Made by a program: the position numbers and the translations under genes
Notes under the pieces: generated by a model
What the model was told of the DNA's origin: nothing
Database searches by the model: none
The model's input: only the letters and a program-made list of their open reading frames with translations
In this document: positions 1 through 7,669 of the stretch, piece by piece
Numbering within the stretch: position 1 is the first letter of the stretch
How the letters are laid out: each line of letters opens with the position of its first letter
Assembly (NCBI RefSeq): GCF_001468395.1
Contig: NZ_LNSG01000013.1
Span: 23,239 to 87,238, forward strand
Source: Sphingopyxis sp. H073
GTDB taxonomy: Bacteria > Pseudomonadota > Alphaproteobacteria > Sphingomonadales > Sphingomonadaceae
Direction: 5' to 3'
DNA: 64,000 nt

Positions 1-567
1 GATCTCGTCCTTCGTCAGCCACGCCTCGAGCCAGAAGGCGATCAGCGCCTCGCGTGCCTTGCGCCCAAGCGTGCGTTTGGGGGTCAGGAAGGTGAATTTC
101 GCGAGTTGCTGCGTGATCGTGCTGCCGCCCTGCGTGCGCCCGCCGGTGACATTGCTCCACACCGCGCGCCCGACGCTACGCGGATCGACGCCCCAATGAC
201 TGTAGAAACGCCGATCCTCGATCGCGAGGAAAGCGCCGGTGACATGCTTGGGGAGCGCGCTGACCTTGACCGGCTTGTCGACGATCGCCCCGGCACGCGC
301 GATCGGCGTGCCGTCGGCGGCGAGCAACGTCACCTCGGGCGGCGCGATCGGTTCGAGCGATTTCGACAGCGGCGCGGTGAGCGCGAGCCAGCCGACGAGG
401 AGAATGAAAGTCACCGCGAAGATCGCGAAGCCGCGCGAAATGCGCCTCGCCCATTTGCGCCGCCGCGTTTCGGGTACGGCCGGAGGCGGCACGCCCTCGA
501 CCGCGCCGATGGCGATTTCGGGTGGGACTGACGGCGGCGGCGGCGATTTCTTCAGAAAGGGGAACAT
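1..567 (-). CDS. Peptidoglycan glycosyltransferase (GT51, class A PBP-like), N-terminal part
   Basis: The first 189 residues of a membrane-anchored peptidoglycan polymerase; the gene runs off the left edge. A proline-rich cytoplasmic tail and basic stretch (ETRRRKWARR) are followed by one membrane segment at about residues 47-65, then the start of a GT51 domain. The diagnostic motif EDRRFYSHWG carries the presumed catalytic Glu117, followed by QGGSTITQQ, the second GT51 signature. The protein would polymerise lipid II on the periplasmic face. Whether a transpeptidase domain follows cannot be seen, so bifunctional PBP versus monofunctional enzyme is open. The start ATG at 567 is the only one that gives the tail plus anchor arrangement. 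Confidence 0.9.
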   Translation of the reverse strand, partial: MFPFLKKSPPPPSVPPEIAIGAVEGVPPPAVPETRRRKWARRISRGFAIFAVTFILLVGWLALTAPLSKSLEPIAPPEVTLLAADGTPIARAGAIVDKPVKVSALPKHVTGAFLAIEDRRFYSHWGVDPRSVGRAVWSNVTGGRTQGGSTITQQLAKFTFLTPKRTLGRKAREALIAFWLEAWLTKDEI

Positions 568-578
568 GGTCGCGAGGT

Positions 579-1289
579 TTATTTCGCCGCGCCGCAGGTC
601 ACCGATCCGCTGCCGATATTGCGGACGGTGCAGGTGGGCCGGCCGAGGACGACCGTCTTGCCGATCCCGCGCGACGTGATCGTGGCGCTCTTGACCGCGC
701 GCAGCACATGATCGCCCGCGCCCTCACCGTCGGCGATCAGCTCGTCGATCGCGAGCGCCCCGGCGTCGATCCCGCCCGCGCCCGACAGGCTGAGCTGGCC
801 CTGCTTCGCCTTGCCCGCCAGCGTCATCGACCCGTTGCCGACCATCACGACGAGCAGCCGGTCGGTCGCGATATCACCGACGGTCAGCCTTCCCGGACCC
901 TGAAGCCCGACCGAAACGCGCGTCCCCTTCAGCCGGTCTATCTGGAGCGAACCCGCGCCCGCGAGGCTCGCCGAGGCAAGGTTCGCCGCATTGACGCGGA
1001 TCACGACCCCGCCGACCGGACTTTTGCGACTCTCGTCGCCCGCGAATTTCTTCTCGCCGATCACCAGCCGCCCGTCGCGCGTTTCGAGCGTCAGCCGGTC
1101 GAGCGCATCGGCGGGGCCCGTCGCGATCGCGCTGACCGGCGCGCGCGTCGCCACCTCGACCGTGAAATCGCCATTGACCTCGATCGTCTCGAAACTGGTG
1201 AGGCCATAGCGCTTCTCGGCCGCGGAGGCGGGGCCGGTGGACAGGATGGCAATGGCCGCGATCGCGGCCCAGCGCAGGGTCAGGGTCAT
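579..1289 (-). CDS. DUF2807 (GIN domain) secreted protein
   Basis: 236 residues with an N-terminal signal peptide (cleavage near ASA-A at about residue 24) and a body typical of the DUF2807 / auto-transporter adhesin head GIN domain: a right-handed beta-helix-like fold with recurring short glycine/serine turns. Function of the family is not established; it is usually exported and sometimes paired with anti-sigma systems. It lies 43 bases downstream of a second DUF2807 gene on the same strand, so the two are probably co-transcribed and arose by duplication. It ends just upstream of the GT51 gene. Confidence 0.75.
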   Translation of the reverse strand: MTLTLRWAAIAAIAILSTGPASAAEKRYGLTSFETIEVNGDFTVEVATRAPVSAIATGPADALDRLTLETRDGRLVIGEKKFAGDESRKSPVGGVVIRVNAANLASASLAGAGSLQIDRLKGTRVSVGLQGPGRLTVGDIATDRLLVVMVGNGSMTLAGKAKQGQLSLSGAGGIDAGALAIDELIADGEGAGDHVLRAVKSATITSRGIGKTVVLGRPTCTVRNIGSGSVTCGAAK

Positions 1290-1331
1290 GGGCAGGCTTT
1301 AACCGTTCCGCAGCATCGGTGCCAGCGCGCT

Positions 1332-2084
1332 TTACTTGCAGGTCGCAGTGCCCGACCCCATCGCGCGCGTCGTGCAATTGGCGCCGCCGCTGATATTGGC
1401 GTCGCCCGATCCCAATATGTTGATGTCGGCCTTGCCCGTCGCCTGCGCGTCGATATCGCCCGATCCGGCGATCGACGCGTTGATCGTCTGCGCGGCGAGC
1501 TTTTCGGCGTCGATGTTGCCCGATCCGGTGATGCTATAGTCACCGCTGGCGACCGTGCCGCCGCCGATTTCGATATCGCCAGATCCCGAAATGCTGAGCT
1601 TCGCGCTCCGGCCGGTGAGCTTGGCCGCCTTGAGGTCGCCCGATCCGGTGACGATCGCCTCGACCGCATCGCCGTCGAGCGTGTCGGCATCGATCGATCC
1701 CGATCCGGTCAGCCGCGCCGCAACCAGCTTCGGCATCGTCACCTCGATCCGCACGCCGTCATCGTCGCGATGCGAGAAGCTGAAACCCGATTTCTTGCGG
1801 CCGACCGACAGCGTGTCGCCGTCCAGCTCGATCTCCAGATCGTCGAGGATCGCCTTCGGGCCCTTCGCCGTGATCGCGAAGGCCTCCCCCTGGCGGATGG
1901 TGACATCGTCGGGGCCCGCAACCTTGACCGCGGTGAAGCCCTTGAGGTCATAGCTCTGCGTCGTCGCGGGGCCGGCATCGACCGTGCGCTTGCCGCCGTC
2001 CTGCTCGCCCTTCCCTTCGTGGCTGCACGCCGTGGTCGCCATGGCAAGAGCCAGCGGCAGCACCGCCATCATCCGGTTTCGCAT
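1332..2084 (-). CDS. DUF2807 (GIN domain) lipoprotein
   Basis: 250 residues starting MRNRMMAV, chosen because an AAGGAG ribosome site (2091-2097) stands 6 bases before this ATG, although the frame is open further upstream. A lipobox-like ATTAC at about residues 16-20 suggests a lipoprotein. The body consists of repeated GSGDI/GSGNI-type turns, as expected for the DUF2807 beta-helix, ending in a Cys-containing tail (NCTTRAMGSG). The role is unknown; export and surface or periplasmic location are inferred. It shares strand and spacing with the DUF2807 gene at 579-1289. Confidence 0.78.
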   Translation of the reverse strand: MRNRMMAVLPLALAMATTACSHEGKGEQDGGKRTVDAGPATTQSYDLKGFTAVKVAGPDDVTIRQGEAFAITAKGPKAILDDLEIELDGDTLSVGRKKSGFSFSHRDDDGVRIEVTMPKLVAARLTGSGSIDADTLDGDAVEAIVTGSGDLKAAKLTGRSAKLSISGSGDIEIGGGTVASGDYSITGSGNIDAEKLAAQTINASIAGSGDIDAQATGKADINILGSGDANISGGANCTTRAMGSGTATCK

Positions 2085-2145
2085 CGCCAATCTCCTTCGT
2101 GTATTACTTACATAACACGGAAGGATATTTGCTGTCCAGTTCGTC

Positions 2146-2796
2146 CTACCAGCGCAGCAGCGGCGCGAGCAGCACGCGGCCGGCAACGCCCCACAGCGGG
2201 ATGGCGAGCCCGTGCCACATCGCGATGTGGATCATGTCGTTCGACGAGCAGTGGAGCCCGACGGCGGTCGCCCCCGCCGATCCGGCGGCGATCCCGATCA
2301 CCCAGCCCGCACGCGCGGGCGAGGTCGGCGCGCCGCCTTTCAGCCACGCGAACAGCGCAGCGCCGACGCCGATCCCGGCGATCAGCCCGTCGACCGTGCA
2401 GCGCATGCCATGTTCGGGGCGCATCGCCTCCATCGCGCTGTGGCTGTCGCCAAAGCCGATGAAGATCGCACTCAGAGGCAGCGCAAGCGCCGCGAGCCCT
2501 GCCCAGCGCCAGCCGCTATAGTCGCGCCCGACCGAGGGAAGCCCCATGCGCAGCGCGCTCCACGCTGCCGCCATGCCGAGCGCGGCGATCAGCCAGAAGG
2601 CGAGCATCGGCAGCGGTGCCATCGCAAGCCCGGCCGACAGGTCGTGCCGCATCCCGAACAGCCAGAGCAGCGCAGCGCCTCCCGCGATCCAGCCCGCCGC
2701 GACCCAAAGCCCGCCGCGCAGCAGACGCTGCGGGCGGACGGGCTTCAGATCGGTGGCGAGACCGTCGATCAGCGCGTCGATCGATGCGTCCTTCAT
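2146..2796 (-). CDS. nrsF: NrsF-family anti-sigma factor (DUF1109)
   Basis: 216-residue integral membrane protein with about six hydrophobic segments. The family (DUF1109/NrsF) is known in Caulobacter as the membrane-bound inhibitor of the ECF sigma factor SigF and needs conserved cysteines to sense metal stress; here Cys occurs in the MRCTVDG and GLHCSSND segments. The start used (ATG at 2796, MKDASID) lies one base after the stop of the sigma gene; a TTG five codons upstream would overlap it. Translational coupling to the preceding sigma factor gene is likely and supports the sigma/anti-sigma pairing. Confidence 0.85.
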   Translation of the reverse strand: MKDASIDALIDGLATDLKPVRPQRLLRGGLWVAAGWIAGGAALLWLFGMRHDLSAGLAMAPLPMLAFWLIAALGMAAAWSALRMGLPSVGRDYSGWRWAGLAALALPLSAIFIGFGDSHSAMEAMRPEHGMRCTVDGLIAGIGVGAALFAWLKGGAPTSPARAGWVIGIAAGSAGATAVGLHCSSNDMIHIAMWHGLAIPLWGVAGRVLLAPLLRW

Positions 2797-2797
2797 T

Positions 2798-3319
2798 TCA
2801 TTCACTTTCAATCAATTGCGCGAGCTTCTTCAACCCGCGATGGATATTCACCTTCACCAGGCTTTCGCTCTGGCCGCATATTTTCGAGGCCTCGGCGATC
2901 GAAGCGCCCTCTATCTTTACCAACGTGATCGCCTGCGCCTGTCCCGGCGTCAGGTAACCGAGCATCCGGTCGATGCTGATCCGCGCGTGGACGGCATCGT
3001 CCTCGGCGCCGACGGCGGCGTCATTGTCGCCAAGCTCGGCCTCGTCGCGCTGGCGGCGCAGCATGTCGATCCAGCGATAGCGCGCGATCGCCGCGAGCCA
3101 GGGCAGGAACGGCCGCCCCGAATCCCACGTCGCGAGCTTGCGGTGCATCGACACCAATGTCTCCTGCACCAGATCGTCGATCAGATGCGGCGCGATCCGG
3201 CGCGCGAAATAGCGCGCGAGCCATTTCCGGCAATCGCCGAGCAGTGCGCGATAGGCCGCACGATCCCCCCGCTGCGATGCGGCCATCAGGCGCGCGAGCG
3301 AGGGTTCGTCGATGCTCAT
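2798..3319 (-). CDS. sigF: ECF sigma factor, SigF type
   Basis: 173 residues with sigma-70 region 2 (IDDLVQETLVSMHRKL and the FLPWLAAIARYRWID stretch) and region 4 (LTPGQAQAITLVKIEG, then SESLVKVNIHRGLKKL). Length and partner gene match the SigF group of ECF factors. The start overlaps the stop of doxX by four bases and its own stop is followed at once by nrsF, so it is a member of the bufA1-bufB-bufC-doxX-sigF-nrsF transcription unit. A sigma-F-like promoter in front of bufA1 (5679-5704) implies autoregulation. In Caulobacter SigF responds to heavy metals; the inducing metal here is unknown. Confidence 0.88.
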   Translation of the reverse strand: MSIDEPSLARLMAASQRGDRAAYRALLGDCRKWLARYFARRIAPHLIDDLVQETLVSMHRKLATWDSGRPFLPWLAAIARYRWIDMLRRQRDEAELGDNDAAVGAEDDAVHARISIDRMLGYLTPGQAQAITLVKIEGASIAEASKICGQSESLVKVNIHRGLKKLAQLIESE

Positions 3320-3774
3320 TGCGGCCGCAGCCTAGCAAGCAGCGCGTCGAGCGAAAACAGCCCGCCGCCGCGTACGATCAGGATCGCCGCCATCGCGACC
3401 CACAGCGAATGCACCGGCCACCAGGCGTCGGGGAAGACAAATATCTGGATGACCATCGTCATCACCAGCAGCGCGCCGGCCGAAAAGCGCGTCGCAAGCC
3501 CGAGTAGCAGCAGGATCGGAAAGAAATGCTCGGCATAGGTGGTCAGCGGCACCGCGATCGCCGGGTCGAGTGGCAGCCCCGAGAATTCCGAGGCGAACAG
3601 GTCATATTGCGACGGGTCGATCTGCAGAAAACTTCCCTCGATCACCTTGGTCTGGCCGGAACGCCAGAACACCCCTGCGAGCGCCAGGCGGAGCAGGAAC
3701 AATGCGATCGATTCGGGAATTCGCGAAGCGGCGATCGCCACGCCGCGGTCGTAAAAGGCGACAATGCGATTCAT
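3316..3774 (-). CDS. DoxX-family membrane protein
   Basis: 152 residues with four predicted membrane helices (around 22-40, 70-90, 98-115 and 120-140) and the DoxX-type LRLALAGVFWRSGQTK segment. DoxX proteins are often found in bufferin and related RiPP operons, where they are thought to sit in the membrane with the other accessory proteins; a molecular activity is not known. It starts directly after the bufC stop and overlaps sigF by four bases, so it is co-expressed with both. Confidence 0.85.
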   Translation of the reverse strand: MNRIVAFYDRGVAIAASRIPESIALFLLRLALAGVFWRSGQTKVIEGSFLQIDPSQYDLFASEFSGLPLDPAIAVPLTTYAEHFFPILLLLGLATRFSAGALLVMTMVIQIFVFPDAWWPVHSLWVAMAAILIVRGGGLFSLDALLARLRPQ

Positions 3775-3777
3775 CTC

Positions 3778-4476
3778 TCAAACCTTTTCAAATGCCCCTG
3801 CGTCGATCAGCGCCGCGATTGCGGCACCACCGTCGGGATGCATTTCGGCGAGCGAAGCGATGAGGTTACCAAGGGTCGAAATTTCTTTCGCGCGGTCGAG
3901 CGCGATATCGTCGGCAGGATGCAGCGCGAACAGCCGCACCTCGGCGTCGGGCCGCGTGACCAGCAGAGCTGCGGTGCCGGGCGCGAAAGCGGGGTCGATC
4001 AGCGGCGCGGCATCGCTCGCCAGCTTCACGATCCGCGTGGCGGGGTGCAGGCGGACGGTCAGGCCGAGCAGCGCGGCTTCGTCATATCCCGCGAGATCGG
4101 CGAGGCGAAGCGGCAGCGCGTCGGCGGCGTTGTAGCTTTCGAGCCACGCCCATTCGACCCGCGCGAGGTCGGCGGCGAGCGGGTCGCCCAGCCAGCCCGC
4201 GAAATCGCGGCCGATATCTGGTAACGCGAGGCGTTCGGCGCCGCCGCCCTCGACGAAGGCACGCGACAGGCGATTGAATTCGGCCTCACCGAGATAGTCG
4301 CGCGTGCGCGGAAACGTCTCTTCGAGCGCGACGAGCCGCGCGTGCGAGACGGTGTTGGCGTGGACGCGCAGCCCGCGCAGCACGGCATTGTCATCGCCAG
4401 CGAACAATCCGGCGGGCAGATGGTCGGGTCCGTGAAGCAGCGTCGCCGCGATCGCCGCCTGCTCGCGCTCAAGCAT
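3778..4476 (-). CDS. bufC: BufC-like RiPP maturation partner (DUF2063)
   Basis: 232 residues. The N-terminal ~90 residues (from LEREQAAIAATLL through FVEGGGAERL) match the HvfC/BufC N-terminal domain formerly called the DUF2063 putative DNA-binding domain. This family partners MNIO iron enzymes and presents the precursor peptide. The gene overlaps the end of bufB by eight bases. Role inferred from domain and gene order: delivery of the BufA precursor to BufB. The C-terminal half is more variable and has no motif I recognise. Confidence 0.82.
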   Translation of the reverse strand: MLEREQAAIAATLLHGPDHLPAGLFAGDDNAVLRGLRVHANTVSHARLVALEETFPRTRDYLGEAEFNRLSRAFVEGGGAERLALPDIGRDFAGWLGDPLAADLARVEWAWLESYNAADALPLRLADLAGYDEAALLGLTVRLHPATRIVKLASDAAPLIDPAFAPGTAALLVTRPDAEVRLFALHPADDIALDRAKEISTLGNLIASLAEMHPDGGAAIAALIDAGAFEKV

Positions 4477-5329
4477 CGACCGGCTCGATCAGCGCGTCGG
4501 CTTTCGCCGCCTCGGCCATGAGGACATCATAATCCGGAACGTCGGTGTCCCATTCGACGAGCACCGGCTTCGGCCCCGCGCGCCGCAGGAAGGTCGCGAG
4601 CAAGTCCCAGCAGCGCGGGCGTACCGCCGATCCATGATCGTCGATCGCGATCAGCCCACCCATCTCGTCGTCCTTCACCGCATGGCCGGCGACGTGGATC
4701 TCGCCGACCAGAGCCGGGTCGAACGCATCGAGCCAAGGCGCAGGATCGAGCCCCAGATTGAACGCCGACACCTCGACATTGTTGATGTCGAGCAGCAGGC
4801 GGCAGCCGCTGCGGCGGCAGAGTTCGTGGAGGAATTGCACTTCGTCCCAGTCGCTCTCGGCATAAGCGAGATAGCGCGAAGGATTTTCGATGAGGATGCT
4901 CCGGCCGAGCCGGTCCTGCACGCGGGCCACTTCGCCAACGAAATGATCGAGCGCAGCGTTGGTATAGGGGATGGGCAGCAGGTCGGGGAATTTGTCGTCC
5001 GGCCCGTTGCTCCAGCTCAGATGGTCGGAAACCATTGCTGGTTCATAACGGTCGCACAGCGCCGCGAGCGCTTCCAACTCGTCGGCGTCAACGCCCGACG
5101 CCGAGCCCAGCGACAGGCCGACCGAATGGAAACTCAGCGGCATATGGTCCGCAATCGCGGTCAGCCAGCGATGCGGTGGCCCGCCCGCGCCGAAGTAATT
5201 TTGGGGGTGAACTTCGGCCCAGGCGGGCGCCGCCCCCCGCTCCGCCGCATCGAGCACGTCGGCATAGTGCCGGGATCGAAGCCCTATGCCGGCACGCGGC
5301 GGCAGCGAGTGGAGCGGGGGGACGGACAA
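4469..5329 (-). CDS. bufB: BufB-like multinuclear iron oxygenase (MNIO, DUF692)
   Basis: 286 residues with a TIM-barrel DUF692/MNIO signature: metal-ligand segments VSDHLSW, LLDINNVEV, EIHVAGHA and DDHGSAV, and a C-terminal LVEWDTD. Members hold two or three iron ions and modify cysteine residues of RiPP precursors; bufferin BufB converts precursor Cys to thiooxazoles. The start is not certain: a TTG at 5329 (LSVPPLHSLPPRAGIG) is two bases after the bufA1 stop and gives the usual family length, with no downstream ATG before the conserved RAGIGLR segment. Next to bufA1 and bufC, so a complete maturation set. Confidence 0.87.
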   Translation of the reverse strand: MSVPPLHSLPPRAGIGLRSRHYADVLDAAERGAAPAWAEVHPQNYFGAGGPPHRWLTAIADHMPLSFHSVGLSLGSASGVDADELEALAALCDRYEPAMVSDHLSWSNGPDDKFPDLLPIPYTNAALDHFVGEVARVQDRLGRSILIENPSRYLAYAESDWDEVQFLHELCRRSGCRLLLDINNVEVSAFNLGLDPAPWLDAFDPALVGEIHVAGHAVKDDEMGGLIAIDDHGSAVRPRCWDLLATFLRRAGPKPVLVEWDTDVPDYDVLMAEAAKADALIEPVDA

Positions 5330-5331
5330 GA

Positions 5332-5625
5332 TCAGCTCTTCTTGGGAACCGGCTTCGCATGGCCCTTGTGCGCGGCCAGCGTGCCCCCCATCTTGACGCA
5401 GGTACCCTTCGGGACATTTTTCCAGGCATTGCCCTGATAGTCGACGGTCGAGGTACCGGCGCAGCTCGTGCCCGGACCCGCGGCGCAATCATTCTTGCCC
5501 TTGAGCGAAACGCCGTAGCATTTTTCCTTCGCGCCGTCGGCAGCCGCGGCAGGGGCGGCCATCGTGCCGGCGGCCATGGCAAGAACGGCCGAGGCGGCGA
5601 GCGACAGTTTGAGTGCATTCGTCAT
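5332..5625 (-). CDS. bufA1: Bufferin precursor BufA1 (DUF2282)
   Basis: 97 residues: a signal peptide (cleavage near AAAA-D at about 29-30) and a core with four cysteines at positions 36, 47, 55 and 76 in the DUF2282 pattern ([30 protein letters not shown]), then a His/Lys-rich tail. DUF2282 proteins are the precursors of bufferins, exported copper-binding RiPPs that buffer metal in the periplasm. The start is the second of two ATGs because the AGGGAG-type ribosome site (5634-5640) lies eight bases before it; the first ATG at 5631 would leave only two bases. First gene of the operon. Confidence 0.9.
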   Translation of the reverse strand: MTNALKLSLAASAVLAMAAGTMAAPAAAADGAKEKCYGVSLKGKNDCAAGPGTSCAGTSTVDYQGNAWKNVPKGTCVKMGGTLAAHKGHAKPVPKKS

Positions 5626-5678
5626 GGTCATTACTCCCTTTAAGAAATGGATGATGCGGGGGATGGCATCGTCCCTGT

Positions 5679-5704
5679 TTCGCGCGGGATGCCGAACAGG
5701 TTAC
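5679..5704 (-). promoter_or_regulatory. Predicted sigma-F promoter of the bufferin operon
   Basis: On the minus strand GTAACC (5704-5699), a 16-base spacer, then CGAAAC (CGAA at 5682-5679). This matches the Caulobacter sigma-F consensus as I recall it (GTAACC-N16-CGAA). Transcription would begin near 5672, about 47 bases before the bufA1 start. It would place sigF under its own control. Confidence 0.7.
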
Positions 5705-5768
5705 GCCTTGTGCCATCTTGTCGCCACCTTCCTCGCGCAGGGGCGCGCCTAGATCAGGAAAAGAGACG

Positions 5769-6245
5769 ATGAGCGTAGCCTTCCGCCGCGAAAGCGACGA
5801 CGAGCATAAAGAACCCGAATATGAGCTGCCGATCCCGGCCGGCGCGAACCTCGTGACGCCCCGCGGGCTCCGCCTGCTTGGCGAAGCGGTCGCGCGTCTC
5901 GAAGCGGCGATCGCGGCCGAGGGCGAGGAGGAGGCGCGCAAGAAGCTCCAGCGCCAGCTCCGCTACTTCAACACGCGCAAGGCGACCGCCGAGGTGCAGG
6001 CACCGGCCGGCGAAGGGCTCGTCGGCATCGGCAGCCGCGTTCGATACACGCTGAACGGCACCGAGCGTGCCCTCACCATCGTCGGGCATGATGAGGCAGA
6101 TCCGGCCGCTGGGCGCATCGCCTTCACCGCGCCGCTCGGCCGCGCCTTGATGGGCGCCGAAGCCGGTGACGTGGTCGAATTCCAGGGCCGCGAGGACGCC
6201 ATCGAAATCCTCGCCGCTGCCGCCGATCCGGAGGTCATGGCATGA
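5769..6245 (+). CDS. GreA/GreB-family transcription elongation factor-like protein
   Basis: 158 residues, the usual Gre length. Residues ~35-75 form a charged helical pair (LRLLGEAVARLEAAIA, then EEEARKKLQRQL) expected for the coiled coil that enters the RNA polymerase channel; residues ~85-155 are the C-terminal FKBP-like domain (GIGSRVRYTLNG, GRIAFTAPLGRALMG). It probably rescues stalled polymerase, but the sequence is divergent and could instead be a Rnk-like polymerase-binding factor. The start (MSVAFRRES) has AGGAAAAGAG just upstream. It is transcribed away from bufA1 and overlaps the next small gene by ATGA. Confidence 0.8.
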   Translation: MSVAFRRESDDEHKEPEYELPIPAGANLVTPRGLRLLGEAVARLEAAIAAEGEEEARKKLQRQLRYFNTRKATAEVQAPAGEGLVGIGSRVRYTLNGTERALTIVGHDEADPAAGRIAFTAPLGRALMGAEAGDVVEFQGREDAIEILAAAADPEVMA

Positions 6246-6421
6246 AGGACAAGTTCGAACGCCACAAACAGCCCTGGACCGCCGCCGAGATCGACAAGCT
6301 CCACACGCTCGCCAAGAAGGGCATGGCGCTCAAAGCCATCGCGAAGGCGCTGACGCGCAGTGAGGAATCGGTGAAAATCCGCGCCAAGGCGGACGGCCTC
6401 CCGATCGCGAAGCTGCGCTAA
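6242..6421 (+). CDS. 59-residue HTH/SANT-like small protein
   Basis: A 59-residue basic protein whose start overlaps the Gre-like gene stop (ATGA), so translation is probably coupled. The pattern PWTAAEIDKLHTLAKKG then LKAIAKALTRSEESVKIRA resembles a Myb/SANT or short helix-turn-helix domain of the kind seen in small alphaproteobacterial DNA-binding proteins. Function unknown; the pairing suggests a role connected with transcription. Support is the frame's good codon use, the overlap and the compact domain. Confidence 0.72.
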   Translation: MKDKFERHKQPWTAAEIDKLHTLAKKGMALKAIAKALTRSEESVKIRAKADGLPIAKLR

Positions 6422-6429
6422 GGTCCGAC

Positions 6430-7602
6430 ATGACAACTTACGACGCCATCGTGCTGGGTGCCGGCGCGGCCGGACTGATGTGCGCGGCGGTCGCTGGCGC
6501 ACGCGGACGGCGCGTTCTGCTGCTCGACCATGCCGATCAGGTGGGGAAGAAGATCCTCATCTCGGGCGGCGGCCGCTGCAACTTCACCAACATCCACACC
6601 GCGCCCGACCGGTTCCTTTCGGCGAACCCGCATTTCGCCAAGTCAGCGCTCGCGCGCTACACCCCTGCCGATTTCATCGCGCTCGTCGAGCGCCACGGCA
6701 TCGCCTATCATGAAAAGACGCTCGGCCAGCTTTTCTGCGACGGTTCGGCGAAACAGATCGTCGCGATGCTGCTCGAGGAATGCGCCAAAGCCGGTGTCGA
6801 GGTCCGCACCGGTCAGCCGGTGAGCGACGTCGCCCATGCCGACGGCAAATTCGCCGTCCGCTTTGGCGAACAGAATTTCACGGCCGCATCTCTCGTCATT
6901 GCCACGGGCGGCCCGTCGATCCCGAAGATGGGCGCAACCGGCTTCGCCTATGATCTCGCGCGCCAGTTCGGCCTGAAGGTCGTCGAACCGCTTCCCGCGC
7001 TGGTTCCATTGACGCTCGGCGGCGACGATGTCCTGTTCCGCGAGCTGTCGGGCATCGCCGCGCCGGTCGAAGCGCGTGCAGGCAAGACGGCCTTCCGCGA
7101 GGCGGCGCTCTTCACGCACAAGGGCCTGTCGGGCCCTGCGATCCTGCAGATCAGCAGCTATAGGCGTCATGGCGAGTCGGTGACGATCGACTTCCTTCCC
7201 GACGCGCCCCCGGGCTGGCTGCTCGATGCCAAGCGCGCCCGCCCGCGCAGCACGCTCCGAACCGCGCTTGGCGCCGCGCTGCCCGATCGTCTCGCCGAAA
7301 CGCTGGCCGAACGCCTTGCGCTTCCCGGCGAACTTGCCGCGCAAACCGACCGCAAGCTCACCGATGCCGAGGCGAAACTTGCGCGCTGGACCTTCCACCC
7401 CAACGGCACCGAAGGCTTCGCGAAGGCCGAGGTTACCGTGGGGGGAATCTCGACCGCAAACCTGTCCTCGCAAACAATGATGGCCAAAACCGTCCCGAAC
7501 CTCTATGCGGTCGGCGAAGCCGTAGATGTCACAGGGTGGTTAGGCGGCTATAATTTTCAATGGGCCTGGGCGAGCGGACACGCTGCCGGACAGGTGATTT
7601 AA
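6430..7602 (+). CDS. NAD(P)/FAD-dependent oxidoreductase, HI0933/BaiN family
   Basis: 390 residues. The N-terminal Rossmann motif LGAGAAGLMCA binds FAD; GGGRCNFTN at about 49-57 and the C-terminal GEAVDVTGWLGGYNFQWA are hallmarks of the HI0933-like flavoprotein family. Members are mostly uncharacterised reductases. The gene starts nine bases after the small HTH gene and may share its transcript. Physiological substrate cannot be told from sequence. Confidence 0.88.
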   Translation: MTTYDAIVLGAGAAGLMCAAVAGARGRRVLLLDHADQVGKKILISGGGRCNFTNIHTAPDRFLSANPHFAKSALARYTPADFIALVERHGIAYHEKTLGQLFCDGSAKQIVAMLLEECAKAGVEVRTGQPVSDVAHADGKFAVRFGEQNFTAASLVIATGGPSIPKMGATGFAYDLARQFGLKVVEPLPALVPLTLGGDDVLFRELSGIAAPVEARAGKTAFREAALFTHKGLSGPAILQISSYRRHGESVTIDFLPDAPPGWLLDAKRARPRSTLRTALGAALPDRLAETLAERLALPGELAAQTDRKLTDAEAKLARWTFHPNGTEGFAKAEVTVGGISTANLSSQTMMAKTVPNLYAVGEAVDVTGWLGGYNFQWAWASGHAAGQVI

Positions 7603-7669
7603 GCCCATTGAGCCCCTTTTCCGTCGGCTCGTCACCGCACCGGTGACCGCCCATATTGTTGAGATATAA

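Noticed and set aside
522..2462. A 646-codon forward frame across the DUF2807 genes
   Set aside because: Composition is typical of antisense frames and it spans two well-supported reverse genes with a good ribosome site.
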